DNA from: an uncultured Eubacteriales bacterium
Lineage (GTDB): Bacteria > Bacillota > Clostridia > Peptostreptococcales > Anaerovoracaceae
Assembly (NCBI GenBank): GCA_902774265.1
Contig: CACYHR010000029.1
Coordinates: forward strand, 1 to 56,714
Direction of reading: 5' to 3'
Length of the DNA stretch: 56,714 nucleotides
The translations under genes and the position numbers were made by a program. This document shows, in pieces, positions 26,410 to 35,340 of this stretch (positions are counted from its first letter, which is position 1; the number at the start of each line of letters is the position of its first letter). The notes under the pieces were generated by a model. It saw only the letters and a program-made list of their open reading frames with translations, was not told the DNA's origin and did no database searches.

Positions 26410-27594
26410 ATGAAAGAATTTGAACTCAAATACGGATGCAATCCCAATCAGAAACCGGCCCGCATTTTCATGGATGACGGCAGTGAACTGCCGCTGGAGA
26501 TACTGAACGGAAAACCGGGATATATAAATTTCCTTGACGCGCTCAACTCATGGCAGCTGGTCAGGGAACTCAAAGAAGCGCTCGGACTGCCTGCAGCAGC
26601 TTCGTTTAAGCATGTCAGTCCTACAAGCGCAGCAGTAGGCACGGTGCTGCCGGACAAACTTAAAAAGGCTTGTTTTGTCGACGATATAGAAGGACTCGAT
26701 GATTCACCGCTGGCCTGCGCGTATGCCAGAGCGAGAGGGACAGACAGGATGTGTTCTTTCGGCGACTGGATCGCGCTGTCTGATGAGTGCGACAAGGCGA
26801 CTGCCTTACTGATCAAAAGAGAGGTCTCGGACGGCATAATCGCTCCGGGTTATACCGACGAGGCTCTGGAGATACTCAAAATGAAGAAAAAGGGCGGATA
26901 CAATATAGTCAGGATCGATCCTTCTTATGTACCGCCTGAAAAAGAACACAAGCAGGTCTTCGGCGTGACCTTCGAGCAGGGACATAATTTTTTCAGAATA
27001 GACCGCGAGCTTTTGAGCAATGTGGTTACGGAAAAGAAGGAACTGCCTGAAGAAGCGGTGCGCGACCTTATCGTGGCACTGATAACACTCAAATACACCC
27101 AGTCCAATTCCGTATGCTTTGCATATGACGGACAGGCTATCGGAGTCGGCGCCGGTCAGCAGTCAAGAGTACACTGCACAAGACTTGCGGGCGGAAAGGC
27201 AGACACATGGTTCCTGCGTCAGCATGACAAGGTACTCGGCCTTCCGTTCAAAGCGGAGATAAAACGCCCGGACAGAGATAATGTGATCGATGCGTATATC
27301 AATAAGAACGAAGAGGACTGCTGCGCAGACGGAGTTTGGCAGAAATATTTCACGGAGCAGCCTGAGAGATTCACTGAAGAGGAGCAGAGAGCGTATCTCG
27401 ACAGCATAAGCGGCGTGAGCTGCGGATCGGATGCTTTTTTTCCGTTCTATGATAATGTTCAGAGAGCGGCGGCATCCGGTACGAGCTATATTGCGCAGCC
27501 GGGCGGGTCGATCAGAGACGATGCAGTCATCGAATGCTGCAATGAACTCGGTATAGTCATGGCCTTTACAGGTATGAGACTGTTCCATCATTAG
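26410..27594 (+). CDS. Stand-alone AICAR formyltransferase
   Basis: 394 residues. KYGCNPNQKPARIFM, PGYINFLDALNSWQLV and SFKHVSPTSAAVG are hallmark AICAR transformylase motifs; the Lys-His pair in KHVSP is the catalytic/substrate pair of PurH. The N-terminal cyclohydrolase domain of PurH (about 200 residues) is absent. The protein ends IAQPGGSIRDDAVIECCNELGIVMAFTGMRLFHH, the conserved formyltransferase end. It makes FAICAR from AICAR and 10-formyl-THF. It lies 82 bases after the PurO-type gene and before purD; the ribosome site is weak. Confidence 0.93.
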   Translation: MKEFELKYGCNPNQKPARIFMDDGSELPLEILNGKPGYINFLDALNSWQLVRELKEALGLPAAASFKHVSPTSAAVGTVLPDKLKKACFVDDIEGLDDSPLACAYARARGTDRMCSFGDWIALSDECDKATALLIKREVSDGIIAPGYTDEALEILKMKKKGGYNIVRIDPSYVPPEKEHKQVFGVTFEQGHNFFRIDRELLSNVVTEKKELPEEAVRDLIVALITLKYTQSNSVCFAYDGQAIGVGAGQQSRVHCTRLAGGKADTWFLRQHDKVLGLPFKAEIKRPDRDNVIDAYINKNEEDCCADGVWQKYFTEQPERFTEEEQRAYLDSISGVSCGSDAFFPFYDNVQRAAASGTSYIAQPGGSIRDDAVIECCNELGIVMAFTGMRLFHH

Positions 27595-27777
27595 AGCGCA
27601 TGGCCCGGTAACAGGCATGATGTGCGCTGTATGCATATCCGGTCCGGCCGGGCAGAGAGCAGCATTGTGACATGGTAAGACAGTGTGAATGTGACAGGGG
27701 ACCGTCCCGTGTCGCATAATAACGGGCTCAGGGATGCAGACTGAAGAGTCCGGATGAGCAGTGGAAGGAGGCCATTT

Positions 27778-29070
27778 ATGAATATCCTGGTAGTCGGCGG
27801 AGGCGGACGTGAACACGCGATAATCAAAAAGCTCAGAGAAAACAGTACGGTCGGAACCATCTGGGCCCTGCCGGGAAACGGCGGAATAGCGAGAGATGCT
27901 GAGTGTGTGGATATCAAGGCTACTGACATAGACGGCATAGTCGGTTTCGCGAAACAGGCAAAACCGGACTACGCTGTGGTTGCGCCGGATGATCCGCTTG
28001 TGATGGGCTGCGTTGACGCGCTGACCAGCATAGGCATACCATGCTTCGGACCGGATTCAAAGGCTGCAGTTATAGAGGGCAGCAAGGTCTTCTCCAAAAA
28101 CCTTATGAAGAAATACGGCATACCGACGGCGCGCTATCAGACCTTTGATAACATGGATGATGCGCTCTACTATCTTGAGAGTGCGCCGATACCGACAGTC
28201 ATAAAGGCTGACGGTCTGGCACTCGGTAAGGGAGTCATAATAGCGGATACCAGGGAAGCCGCAAGGGAAGCGGTAACGGAAATGATGGCCGGTCATAAAT
28301 TCGGAGCCAGCGGAGACCGTATAGTTATAGAGGAATTCCTTGAGGGGCCTGAGGTTTCGGTCCTGAGCTTTACGGACGGAAAGACGATCGTGCCTATGAT
28401 AAGCTCGATGGATCACAAGAGGGCCGGCGACGGAGATACCGGACTCAACACTGGCGGAATGGGAACAGTCGCGCCGAATCCGTACTATACCGAAGAAGCA
28501 GCAGCGCGATGCATGGAAGAGATCTTTCTGCCTACCATAAGGGCTATGAATGAGGAAGGCCGCACATTCAAGGGCTGTCTGTATTTCGGTCTGATGATCA
28601 CAAAGGACGGGCCGAAGGTCATCGAATACAACTGCCGTTTCGGCGATCCGGAGACACAGGTGGTGCTGCCTCTTCTGGATACCGACCTGCTGACCATCAT
28701 GCAGGCCGTCACAGAAGAGAGACTGGACGAAATAGACGTAAAATGGTCGGAAGACAGCGCATGCTGCGTAGTCGCGGCATCGGAAGGCTATCCGGTAAGT
28801 TATGAGAAGGGCTATGAAATAAGCATTCCGGATGAGGTCTGGCCGAATGTATATATAGCAGGAGCTGCAGATGAAGACGGCAGACTCATAACATCGGGAG
28901 GCAGAGTGCTCGGGGTCACAGCAGTGAGACCGGAGCTTGCGGACGCCATCGAGGCATCCTACGGGATACTCGATAAGATAGATTTTGCCAACAAGTATTA
29001 CAGGGCGGATATAGGGCAGAAAGCCCTTAAGGCTTTCAACCAGGAGCAAAGCTCCAACAAGCTCGCTTGA
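27778..29070 (+). CDS. purD: Phosphoribosylamine-glycine ligase, C-terminus from a repeat
   Basis: About 430 residues. The start MNILVVGGGGREHAI has AAGGAGG six bases upstream. ATP-grasp marks follow: PTVIKADGLALGKGVIIAD, GDRIVIEEFLEGPEVSVLSF, DHKRAGDGDTGLNTGGMG and VIEYNCRFGDPETQ. It makes GAR. The natural end would be ...YYRADIGQKALKA; the last residues FNQEQSSNKLA and the stop codon lie inside the structured repeat at 29035. The enzyme is otherwise normal, and the tail lies beyond the conserved core, so activity is probably unaffected. Confidence 0.94.
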   Translation: MNILVVGGGGREHAIIKKLRENSTVGTIWALPGNGGIARDAECVDIKATDIDGIVGFAKQAKPDYAVVAPDDPLVMGCVDALTSIGIPCFGPDSKAAVIEGSKVFSKNLMKKYGIPTARYQTFDNMDDALYYLESAPIPTVIKADGLALGKGVIIADTREAAREAVTEMMAGHKFGASGDRIVIEEFLEGPEVSVLSFTDGKTIVPMISSMDHKRAGDGDTGLNTGGMGTVAPNPYYTEEAAARCMEEIFLPTIRAMNEEGRTFKGCLYFGLMITKDGPKVIEYNCRFGDPETQVVLPLLDTDLLTIMQAVTEERLDEIDVKWSEDSACCVVAASEGYPVSYEKGYEISIPDEVWPNVYIAGAADEDGRLITSGGRVLGVTAVRPELADAIEASYGILDKIDFANKYYRADIGQKALKAFNQEQSSNKLA

Positions 29071-29203
29071 TTGGAGCGAGCGACGCCGTCAACAGACACC
29101 GGGAGCTTCAGCTCCTGAGAGCATCAGTGGGTTGTTACCCACCACTGATGGTCGAAAATGGAACCCGCCGCCTAAGAGGCGGGGGACATCCGGTGTCTGT
29201 TAT
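29035..29203 (+). repeat. Structured repeat with 12-bp inverted ends, copy B
   Basis: Matches 20092-20240. The perfect arms AACAGACACCGG (29091-29102) and CCGGTGTCTGTT (29190-29201) enclose three hairpins: GGAGCTTCAGCTCC, CATCAGTGGGT/ACCCACCACTGATG, and CCGCCTAAGAGGCGG. Its left part overlaps the end of purD and its right end stops 35 bases before the purL start. The right end runs into TGTTATAAC, close to an extended -10 box. Confidence 0.85.
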
Positions 29204-29237
29204 AACATATATATTTCAAAACTGGCAGGAGATAGAA

Positions 29238-32200
29238 ATGGTTAACAGAATTTACGTTGAAAAGAAACCGGGGCTTGCAAACGAGGCTGCAGCGCTGCTG
29301 AATGACGCGAGAACACTGCTCGGCATAGGCGGTCTCAAAAAAGTCCGCATAATAAACAGATATGATGCGGAGAATATAGACTCGCAGCTTTTTGAGGACT
29401 GCATCTATAAGGTATTTGCAGAGCCGCAGCTCGATAATACCGAGAGCTCGCTGTATCTGATTCTCGGAAGCGCGATCGATGTCAATACCGGAGAATTGCC
29501 GAAAACCGACGGAAATAACGCCAATGATCCGAAGTGCGTATTCGCAGTCGAAGCTCTGCCGGGACAGTTTGACCAGAGAGCAGACTCCGCGGAGCAGTGC
29601 ATACAGATCATTTCTCAGGGAGAAAGACCGATTATAAGGTTTGCGAGGGTGTTTGCACTCTATGGGGATCTTTCAGAGGAAGATATTACGGCTATCAAAA
29701 AATACGTGATCAATTCTGTTGAATCAAGAGAAACAGGTCTCGGAAAGCCTGCCAGTCTTACGGTCAAATACGATATACCGACGGAGGTCGAAATACTGAG
29801 CGGATTCACGCGCATGACCGCAGAACAGCTCGCTCCGTATATAAAGGAAAAAGGTCTTGCGATGGACGAGGCGGATCTTGACCTGGTAGTCCACTATTTC
29901 AGGAACGAGGAAAAAAGGGATCCTACGGTCACAGAGCTGAAAATGATCGACACATACTGGTCCGATCACTGCAGACATACGACCTTCGGGACGATTATAG
30001 ACTCGGTATATTTTGAGGATGAACTGCTGGGCAAGGCCTTCAAGGATTATATCGCTGTGCGTAAGATACTGGGCCGGAACAAACCTGTCTGCTTTATGGA
30101 TATTGCGACAATAGCAGTCAGATACCTCAGGAAGGCGGGCAGGCTTGAAAAGCTCGATCAGTCTGAGGAGATAAACGCCTGCACCGTAAAGATCGATGTT
30201 GAGGTGAACGGCGAGAAAGAGCCGTGGCTGCTTCTTTTTAAGAACGAGACACATAATCATCCTACAGAGATAGAGCCGTTCGGCGGAGCCGCCACATGTC
30301 TCGGCGGATGCATCAGAGACCCGCTCAGCGGCAGAGCTTATGCATATTCTGCAATGAGAATCACGGGAGCTGCAGATCCGCTGCAGCCTGTAAGCGAGAC
30401 ACTGCCGGGCAAACTGCCTCAGAGATCCATAACTACAGCCGCTGCACGCGGATATTCGAGCTACGGCAATCAGATAGGGCTTGCCACAGGCATTGTAGAT
30501 GAAATATATCATCCGGGTTATGCTGCCAAGAGGATGGAGGTCGGAGCCGTCATGGCGGCCGCTCCTTCTTTCAATGTCAGGAGAGAGCGGCCGGCGCCGG
30601 GCGATGTCGTGCTGCTGCTCGGCGGCTCGACCGGGCGCGACGGGATAGGCGGTGCAACAGGTTCGTCCAAAGCGCATGACGCGCACTCGGTCGAGACATG
30701 CGGCGCCGAAGTTCAGAAGGGAAATGCTCCTGAGGAGAGAAAGATACAGAGACTTTTCCGCAACGGAGATGCAACGCGCCTCATCAAAAGATGCAACGAT
30801 TTCGGCGCGGGCGGAGTCAGCGTAGCCATTGGCGAGCTGGCTGACGGACTCGAGATCGATCTCGATGCAGTGCCTAAGAAATATGACGGACTCGACGGTA
30901 CAGAACTTGCCATTTCCGAATCGCAGGAGAGAATGGCGATAGTAGTCGCCGCAGAGGATAAATATCTGTTTATGAATCTGGCTGCTGACGAAAACCTGCA
31001 GTGCGTGCAGGTCGCGACTGTAACTGAAGAGCCGCGTCTTGTAATGAAATGGAACGGCAGCAAAATAGTCGATGTTTCCAGAGAATTCCTCAATTCAAAC
31101 GGAGCGGAAAAACATATAGATGTTACGCTGAAGGCTGCCGGAGACTGGGAAGAGACATCCATGTATGAAAAGGGCAGATCTTTTGCTGAGCTGTATACAA
31201 AGATCGCTTCGGATCTCAACACATGCTCTAAGAGAGGCCTTTCCGAGAAGTTCGACTCCACTATAGGATGCGGAACTGTTCTGATGCCTTTCGGCGGACG
31301 CAACCAGCTGACTCCTATACAGGCAATGGTTCACAAGATCCCGCTTGAAAACGGCGTTACGGACGACTGCTCACTGATGTCATGGGGCTACAACCCTTAC
31401 ATTTCATCGGTATCGCCTTATCACGGCGCTTATCTTGCAGTCATCGAATCAGTGGCAAAACTGATCGCGACCGGAGCGAGCTTTGAGGATGTATATCTTA
31501 CATTCCAGGAATACTTCGAGTCCCCGAGGCAGGAGCCTGAGAGATGGGGCAAGCCGCTGTCGGCACTGCTCGGAGCATTTGAAGCTCAGCTGGGACTCGG
31601 CATCGGGGCTATCGGAGGCAAGGATTCGATGAGCGGATCCTTTGAGGATCTGGATGTGCCTCCGACACTGATCTCGTTTGCCGTGACCATGGGCAAGACG
31701 GGAAATATCATTTCGCCTGAATTCAAAAAGCACGGACATAATGTATATATGCTGATACCTGAACGCGAAGAGGATGAGGAAGGTGTCGGACAGGGATTGC
31801 CAAAGCCGGCATCGCTTGTAAGAGTCTGGGAAAAAGCGGCTTCACTCATACAGAGTGGAAGGGTTTCGGCCGCATATACGCCGGTGATCGGAGGCGTTGC
31901 AGAGGCGGTCATGAAGATGTGCTACGGCAACGGTGTCGGATTCCGATTCAGCGATGAAGCGGACGGTGGTCTGAGCGACAGGGAGATATTCGGATATAAT
32001 TACGGAAGCATAATCCTCGAGATGAGTGATGAGATAGAGCTCAGAGCAAGAGGCCTCAATGTTATAAAACTGGGTGAGACTACAGTTTCGAGGAGGATCG
32101 CAAAGGGCGAGGAATACGTCGATATAGGCGACATGCTGCTGTATTACGAGGGCAAGCTTGAAAATGTTTTCCCAACAACGGTGGATAATAAAGCGGGCAT

Positions 32201-33056
32201 CATAGAAAATATCAGCTACAGGGCACGAAGCTGGAACACGCCTCTGTACAAGAGATCAGATCCGAAGGTACTTATCCCTGTATTCCCCGGCACAAACTGC
32301 GAATATGACAGTGCACGCGCTATCAGAGATGCCGGCGCAACGCCGGAGATCATGGTGATACGAAACAGAACGTCTGAGGATATAAAGGAATCGGTCGAGA
32401 AATTTGCAGCATCTCTCAGAGAATCGCAGATGGTATTTATTCCGGGAGGATTCTCCGGCGGCGACGAACCGGACGGCTCGGCAAAATTCATTACGGCGTT
32501 CTTCCGCAATGCGGAAATAACGGAAGCTGTGACGGATCTGCTTGAGAAAAGAGACGGCCTCATGTGCGGCATATGCAACGGCTTCCAGGCGCTGATCAAA
32601 CTGGGACTGGTACCTTACGGCAGGATCATGGATACAGATGAGAACTGCCCGACTCTGACATACAACACGATAGGAACACATCAGTCTAGGATAGTCAGGG
32701 TCAGGGTTGCTTCGAACAAATCGCCATGGCTAAGGGGGCAGGAAGTAGGCTCGATCTTCTCCGCGCCGATATCCCACGGTGAGGGGAAATTCCTTGCATC
32801 CGAAGAAATGGTAAAACAGCTGGCTTCAAAAGGTCAGATCGCAACACAGTATGTTGATCTTGAAGGCAACGCAACAGGTGATAACAAATTCAATCCGAAC
32901 GGATCCGTATACGCAATAGAGGGAATCACATCCCCTGACGGCAGGGTGTTCGGTAAGATGGCCCATTCGGAGAGAGTAGGAATAGATCTATACAAAAATG
33001 TCGAAGGCAATTACTATATCAATATGTTCGAGAACGCAATCAAATATTTTAAGTAG
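29238..33056 (+). CDS. purL: Phosphoribosylformylglycinamidine synthase, large single-chain form
   Basis: 1272 residues. The ATG at 29238 has AGGAGA six bases before it and MVNRIYVEKKPG is a normal PurL start; an earlier in-frame ATG would only add residues translated from the repeat. Domains: N-terminal PurS-like, then two AIRS-like repeats (TYWSDHCRHTTFGT, NETHNHPTEIEPFGGAATCLGG, DGIGGATGSSK, ALLGAFEAQLGLGIGAIGGKDSMSG) and a C-terminal glutamine amidotransferase (PVFPGTNCEYDS, FIPGGFSGGDE, GLMCGICNGFQALIKLG with the nucleophile Cys, and an ISHGEGKF end). It makes FGAM from FGAR. This fused form replaces the PurLQS trio of Bacillus. Confidence 0.96.
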   Translation: MVNRIYVEKKPGLANEAAALLNDARTLLGIGGLKKVRIINRYDAENIDSQLFEDCIYKVFAEPQLDNTESSLYLILGSAIDVNTGELPKTDGNNANDPKCVFAVEALPGQFDQRADSAEQCIQIISQGERPIIRFARVFALYGDLSEEDITAIKKYVINSVESRETGLGKPASLTVKYDIPTEVEILSGFTRMTAEQLAPYIKEKGLAMDEADLDLVVHYFRNEEKRDPTVTELKMIDTYWSDHCRHTTFGTIIDSVYFEDELLGKAFKDYIAVRKILGRNKPVCFMDIATIAVRYLRKAGRLEKLDQSEEINACTVKIDVEVNGEKEPWLLLFKNETHNHPTEIEPFGGAATCLGGCIRDPLSGRAYAYSAMRITGAADPLQPVSETLPGKLPQRSITTAAARGYSSYGNQIGLATGIVDEIYHPGYAAKRMEVGAVMAAAPSFNVRRERPAPGDVVLLLGGSTGRDGIGGATGSSKAHDAHSVETCGAEVQKGNAPEERKIQRLFRNGDATRLIKRCNDFGAGGVSVAIGELADGLEIDLDAVPKKYDGLDGTELAISESQERMAIVVAAEDKYLFMNLAADENLQCVQVATVTEEPRLVMKWNGSKIVDVSREFLNSNGAEKHIDVTLKAAGDWEETSMYEKGRSFAELYTKIASDLNTCSKRGLSEKFDSTIGCGTVLMPFGGRNQLTPIQAMVHKIPLENGVTDDCSLMSWGYNPYISSVSPYHGAYLAVIESVAKLIATGASFEDVYLTFQEYFESPRQEPERWGKPLSALLGAFEAQLGLGIGAIGGKDSMSGSFEDLDVPPTLISFAVTMGKTGNIISPEFKKHGHNVYMLIPEREEDEEGVGQGLPKPASLVRVWEKAASLIQSGRVSAAYTPVIGGVAEAVMKMCYGNGVGFRFSDEADGGLSDREIFGYNYGSIILEMSDEIELRARGLNVIKLGETTVSRRIAKGEEYVDIGDMLLYYEGKLENVFPTTVDNKAGIIENISYRARSWNTPLYKRSDPKVLIPVFPGTNCEYDSARAIRDAGATPEIMVIRNRTSEDIKESVEKFAASLRESQMVFIPGGFSGGDEPDGSAKFITAFFRNAEITEAVTDLLEKRDGLMCGICNGFQALIKLGLVPYGRIMDTDENCPTLTYNTIGTHQSRIVRVRVASNKSPWLRGQEVGSIFSAPISHGEGKFLASEEMVKQLASKGQIATQYVDLEGNATGDNKFNPNGSVYAIEGITSPDGRVFGKMAHSERVGIDLYKNVEGNYYINMFENAIKYFK

Positions 33057-33064
33057 TTGGCAGG

Positions 33065-33090
33065 GATGCGGAGTAAAGCTCCGCATCTTT
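33065..33090 (+). terminator. Weak terminator after purL
   Basis: GATGCGGAG pairs with CTCCGCATC around TAAAG, followed by only three T. It may be partial. Confidence 0.5.
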
Positions 33091-33105
33091 GCTGCAGGCC
33101 GGAAA

Positions 33106-33331
33106 AGTAGTTCCTGAGAAGGAAAATGCTCCGTTAGGAACTACTCAGGCCGAAGAAAAAGGCATGATAAATGAAGCACCGGCAGAAAAAGTAGTTCCTG
33201 AGAGAGAAAATAATCCGAGGGGAACTACTGAGGCCGAAGAAAAAGCTGAGGCCGAAGAAAAAGGCATGATAAATGAAGCACCGGCAGAAAAAGTAGTTCC
33301 TGAGAAGGAAAATGCTCCGTGAGGAACTACT
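33106..33331 (+). repeat. Three tandem hairpin units, possibly coding for an acidic repeat peptide
   Basis: AGTAGTTCC(T) faces (A)GGAACTACT three times (33106-33145, 33190-33229, 33292-33331). Units are spaced 84 and 102 bases; the longer one holds an internal 18-base duplication (GAGGCCGAAGAAAAAGCT type). All these steps are multiples of three. One frame (33089-33322) reads KVVPEKENAPLGTTQAEEK repeats, but its only start is a TTG without a ribosome site, and it ends at a TGA in the last hairpin. A gene is therefore not claimed. Confidence 0.7.
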
Positions 33332-33386
33332 CAGAGCGATGGAAAATGCGTGACAAGCAGAAATAAATGGAAATAGGAGAAACTGG

Positions 33387-34163
33387 ATGAAGGACAGGAA
33401 GGAAATTAAAGATATTGGGAGCGGCGGACTCGCGGATTTGAGCGTAGGGGAGTTTCTGGGGCGGCTCGGGTCGGGGGACCCGACCCCGGGCGGCGGAGCC
33501 GCCGCATCGCTGTCGGCAGCGATGGGAGCCGCCCTCCTCATGATGGTTGCCAATCACACAATAGGGAAAAGCAGATATTCGGAATTTGAAGAGCTCAATA
33601 TTGAAATCAGAGACAAAGCTGCAGAATTGCTTGCCCGTTTTATTGAAGGAATAGACCGTGATGCTGTAGCTTTCCTCAAGGTGAGCACAGCATTCGGGAT
33701 GCCGCGCAGTCTCTCCGACATTGAAATGGATAAAGTATCGGCAAAGATAGCAGAACTCAGCAGAAATGATGCAGAGCTTGCTGCAGCCGACATGTCCGAA
33801 GGCCTTACGGAAGAGAACATGGATCTGATAGACAGGGCACTCAAAACTGCCAGGTCGGCGGCTATCGGCGAAGCTTCTATAGCGGCCGCAGAGGCTCCGC
33901 TGGCTGTTATGGAAGACTGCGTCGAGGCACTTAAACTGGCAGAGAGGCAGCTTGGAAATTCCAATCCGAATCTCGAAAGCGATATCATGGTAGCAGCACA
34001 TTCTCTTCAGGCAGCTCTCACATCTGCCGGATATAATGTGGACGCTAATATTCCGGCAATTGAGCGCAGGGAGCCTCAGACATCAGTTCGTCTGATGACC
34101 CGTGCAGCCGAACTCAGGGAAACGGCTGCAGCACTCACCGCATCCATCACTGCAGCGCAGTAA
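33387..34163 (+). CDS. fchA: Cyclodeaminase/cyclohydrolase family protein (FchA-like)
   Basis: 258 residues. SVGEFLGRLGSGDPTPGGGAAAS is the N-terminal mark of the formimino-THF cyclodeaminase / methenyl-THF cyclohydrolase family. The rest is helical, with the typical DRDAVAFLKVSTAF segment after it, and the length fits. It would convert formimino- or methenyl-THF, and so supplies 10-formyl-THF for the PurN and AICAR formyltransferase steps. AGGAGA is seven bases before the ATG. The exact reaction (deaminase or cyclohydrolase) is not decided by sequence; the placement after purL favours folate supply. Confidence 0.82.
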   Translation: MKDRKEIKDIGSGGLADLSVGEFLGRLGSGDPTPGGGAAASLSAAMGAALLMMVANHTIGKSRYSEFEELNIEIRDKAAELLARFIEGIDRDAVAFLKVSTAFGMPRSLSDIEMDKVSAKIAELSRNDAELAAADMSEGLTEENMDLIDRALKTARSAAIGEASIAAAEAPLAVMEDCVEALKLAERQLGNSNPNLESDIMVAAHSLQAALTSAGYNVDANIPAIERREPQTSVRLMTRAAELRETAAALTASITAAQ

Positions 34164-34240
34164 CAGTGCACTGAACGCAGCTCATGATAATAGGCGGAGT
34201 ATTTCGCTTTATGTGGTTCCGGCTGTTTTCTAAATTGTAA
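34162..34240 (-). repeat. Dispersed AATTGTAA-ended repeat, copy 5 (short)
   Basis: AACAGTGCACTGAACGCAGCTC...GGCGGAGTATTTCGCTT...CTAAATTGTAA matches the copy at 6683 almost word for word. It begins right at the stop of fchA. Confidence 0.65.
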
Positions 34241-34279
34241 AGGCGTTTGTTATTTTTTTTGACTCGGGCATTTGACTAC

Positions 34280-34309
34280 TTGAACTTTTGCCCGATAATT
34301 TGATATTAT
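34280..34309 (+). promoter_or_regulatory. Promoter with an overlapping inverted repeat
   Basis: TTGAAC, 18-base spacer, TATTAT. CGGGCA (34265-34270) and TGCCCG (34289-34294) flank and overlap the -35 box, which could be an operator. Confidence 0.5.
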
Positions 34310-34385
34310 AAATGGAATTATTTTAATAAAAATTATATATGCGATGCCGGGCGCGTCCCGGAACCGCCTCCAGGAGGTAAAGAAA

Positions 34386-35204
34386 ATGCAAAAGCTTAAA
34401 AAATCACCTGTTTCTATAGTATGTTATGTCATCGCAGCACTGGCACTTATCTATTGCTTCTATGTGCTTGGTACTGCGTATAAGACGGTCGCAGATTATT
34501 ATGCAGCATATAATATGCAGCCTCAGCTGAAAGAGGTTGTCACATATGTACTGCAGACAGGGCTTGCACCGCTCACTTCAGCGATCACACTGTTCATGGC
34601 AGCATACATCCTTGACTCAGTAAGAAAGCTCGATCCTAACAATTATGTTACGGTAGAGGACAAAGCAGTTAAGGCAGAAACAGCTGTTGCAGCTGATGCA
34701 GCTGATACAGACAGCGAAGATGTTGCAGCTGCAGAGGATATGCCTGAATATGAAGATGGTGTAGTTGAATTCGAAGGAACCGCAGCAGAGAAAGCTGAAG
34801 ACGGTGAGTTTGAAGGAAAAGAAACTCGCGAATTCACAGAATTTGTGGAATCGTCTGCTCCTGAAACTGACGAGGACATGAAGGTTGAAGGCGAAACTGC
34901 CGGATTCTCAAGACTGGCAGAAGATCTTGCCGGTGATTATACCGACAGTGCTGAGGCAGAGGAGACTAAAGTGGCAGAAGAGGCTGCAGTAGCAGAAGAG
35001 ACTGCTAAAGCAGATACTGAAGCAGCTGAAGCCGAAGAGACGGCTAAGGAGCCGGACAAATCAGAAGAAAAGGCTGCTGAAGAAGCCGGACAAGGCAAAG
35101 ACGCAGATAAAGCAGATAAAAAAGAGGGATCTCAGGATCAAAAACAAAAGTCGAAGAAAAGGAATAATCGCAAGCCGGCAGCAAAAAAAGAAGAGAATAA
35201 ATAA
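34386..35204 (+). CDS. Membrane protein with acidic Ala/Glu-rich tail
   Basis: 272 residues. I do not recognise a family. Two hydrophobic helices (SIVCYVIAALALIYCFYVLG; LAPLTSAITLFMAAYILDSV) lie in the first 80 residues. The remaining ~190 residues are low-complexity, rich in Ala, Glu and Asp (EETKVAEEAAVAEETAK), and switch to a strongly basic end (KSKKRNNRKPAAKKEENK). AGGAGG is eight bases before the ATG. It has its own promoter. The design (two helices, long charged tail) suggests a structural or envelope-linked role, but nothing supports a specific function. Confidence 0.7.
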   Translation: MQKLKKSPVSIVCYVIAALALIYCFYVLGTAYKTVADYYAAYNMQPQLKEVVTYVLQTGLAPLTSAITLFMAAYILDSVRKLDPNNYVTVEDKAVKAETAVAADAADTDSEDVAAAEDMPEYEDGVVEFEGTAAEKAEDGEFEGKETREFTEFVESSAPETDEDMKVEGETAGFSRLAEDLAGDYTDSAEAEETKVAEEAAVAEETAKADTEAAEAEETAKEPDKSEEKAAEEAGQGKDADKADKKEGSQDQKQKSKKRNNRKPAAKKEENK

Positions 35205-35340
35205 TTAATGGCGACGGGCTGAATCTTCGACTCATATAGAATACTCTCACTTCGTCTTATACATGTGGCAATCATAGCAGCAATGATCCTGATTAACGGC
35301 TGCTGAACAGATGCATGCGACAAGGGAAAAAGGTGACCGT

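Noticed and set aside
27690-27722. Inverted repeat TGTGACAGGGGACCGTCCCGTGTCGCA between the formyltransferase and purD genes
   Set aside because: It resembles common dispersed GTGACAGGGGAC words in Clostridia, but it is imperfect and has no T-run, so neither terminator nor operator can be claimed.
29067-29237. N-terminal extension of purL from the ATG at 29067
   Set aside because: The added 57 residues are translated from the structured repeat; the ATG at 29238 has a proper ribosome site and starts a normal PurL.
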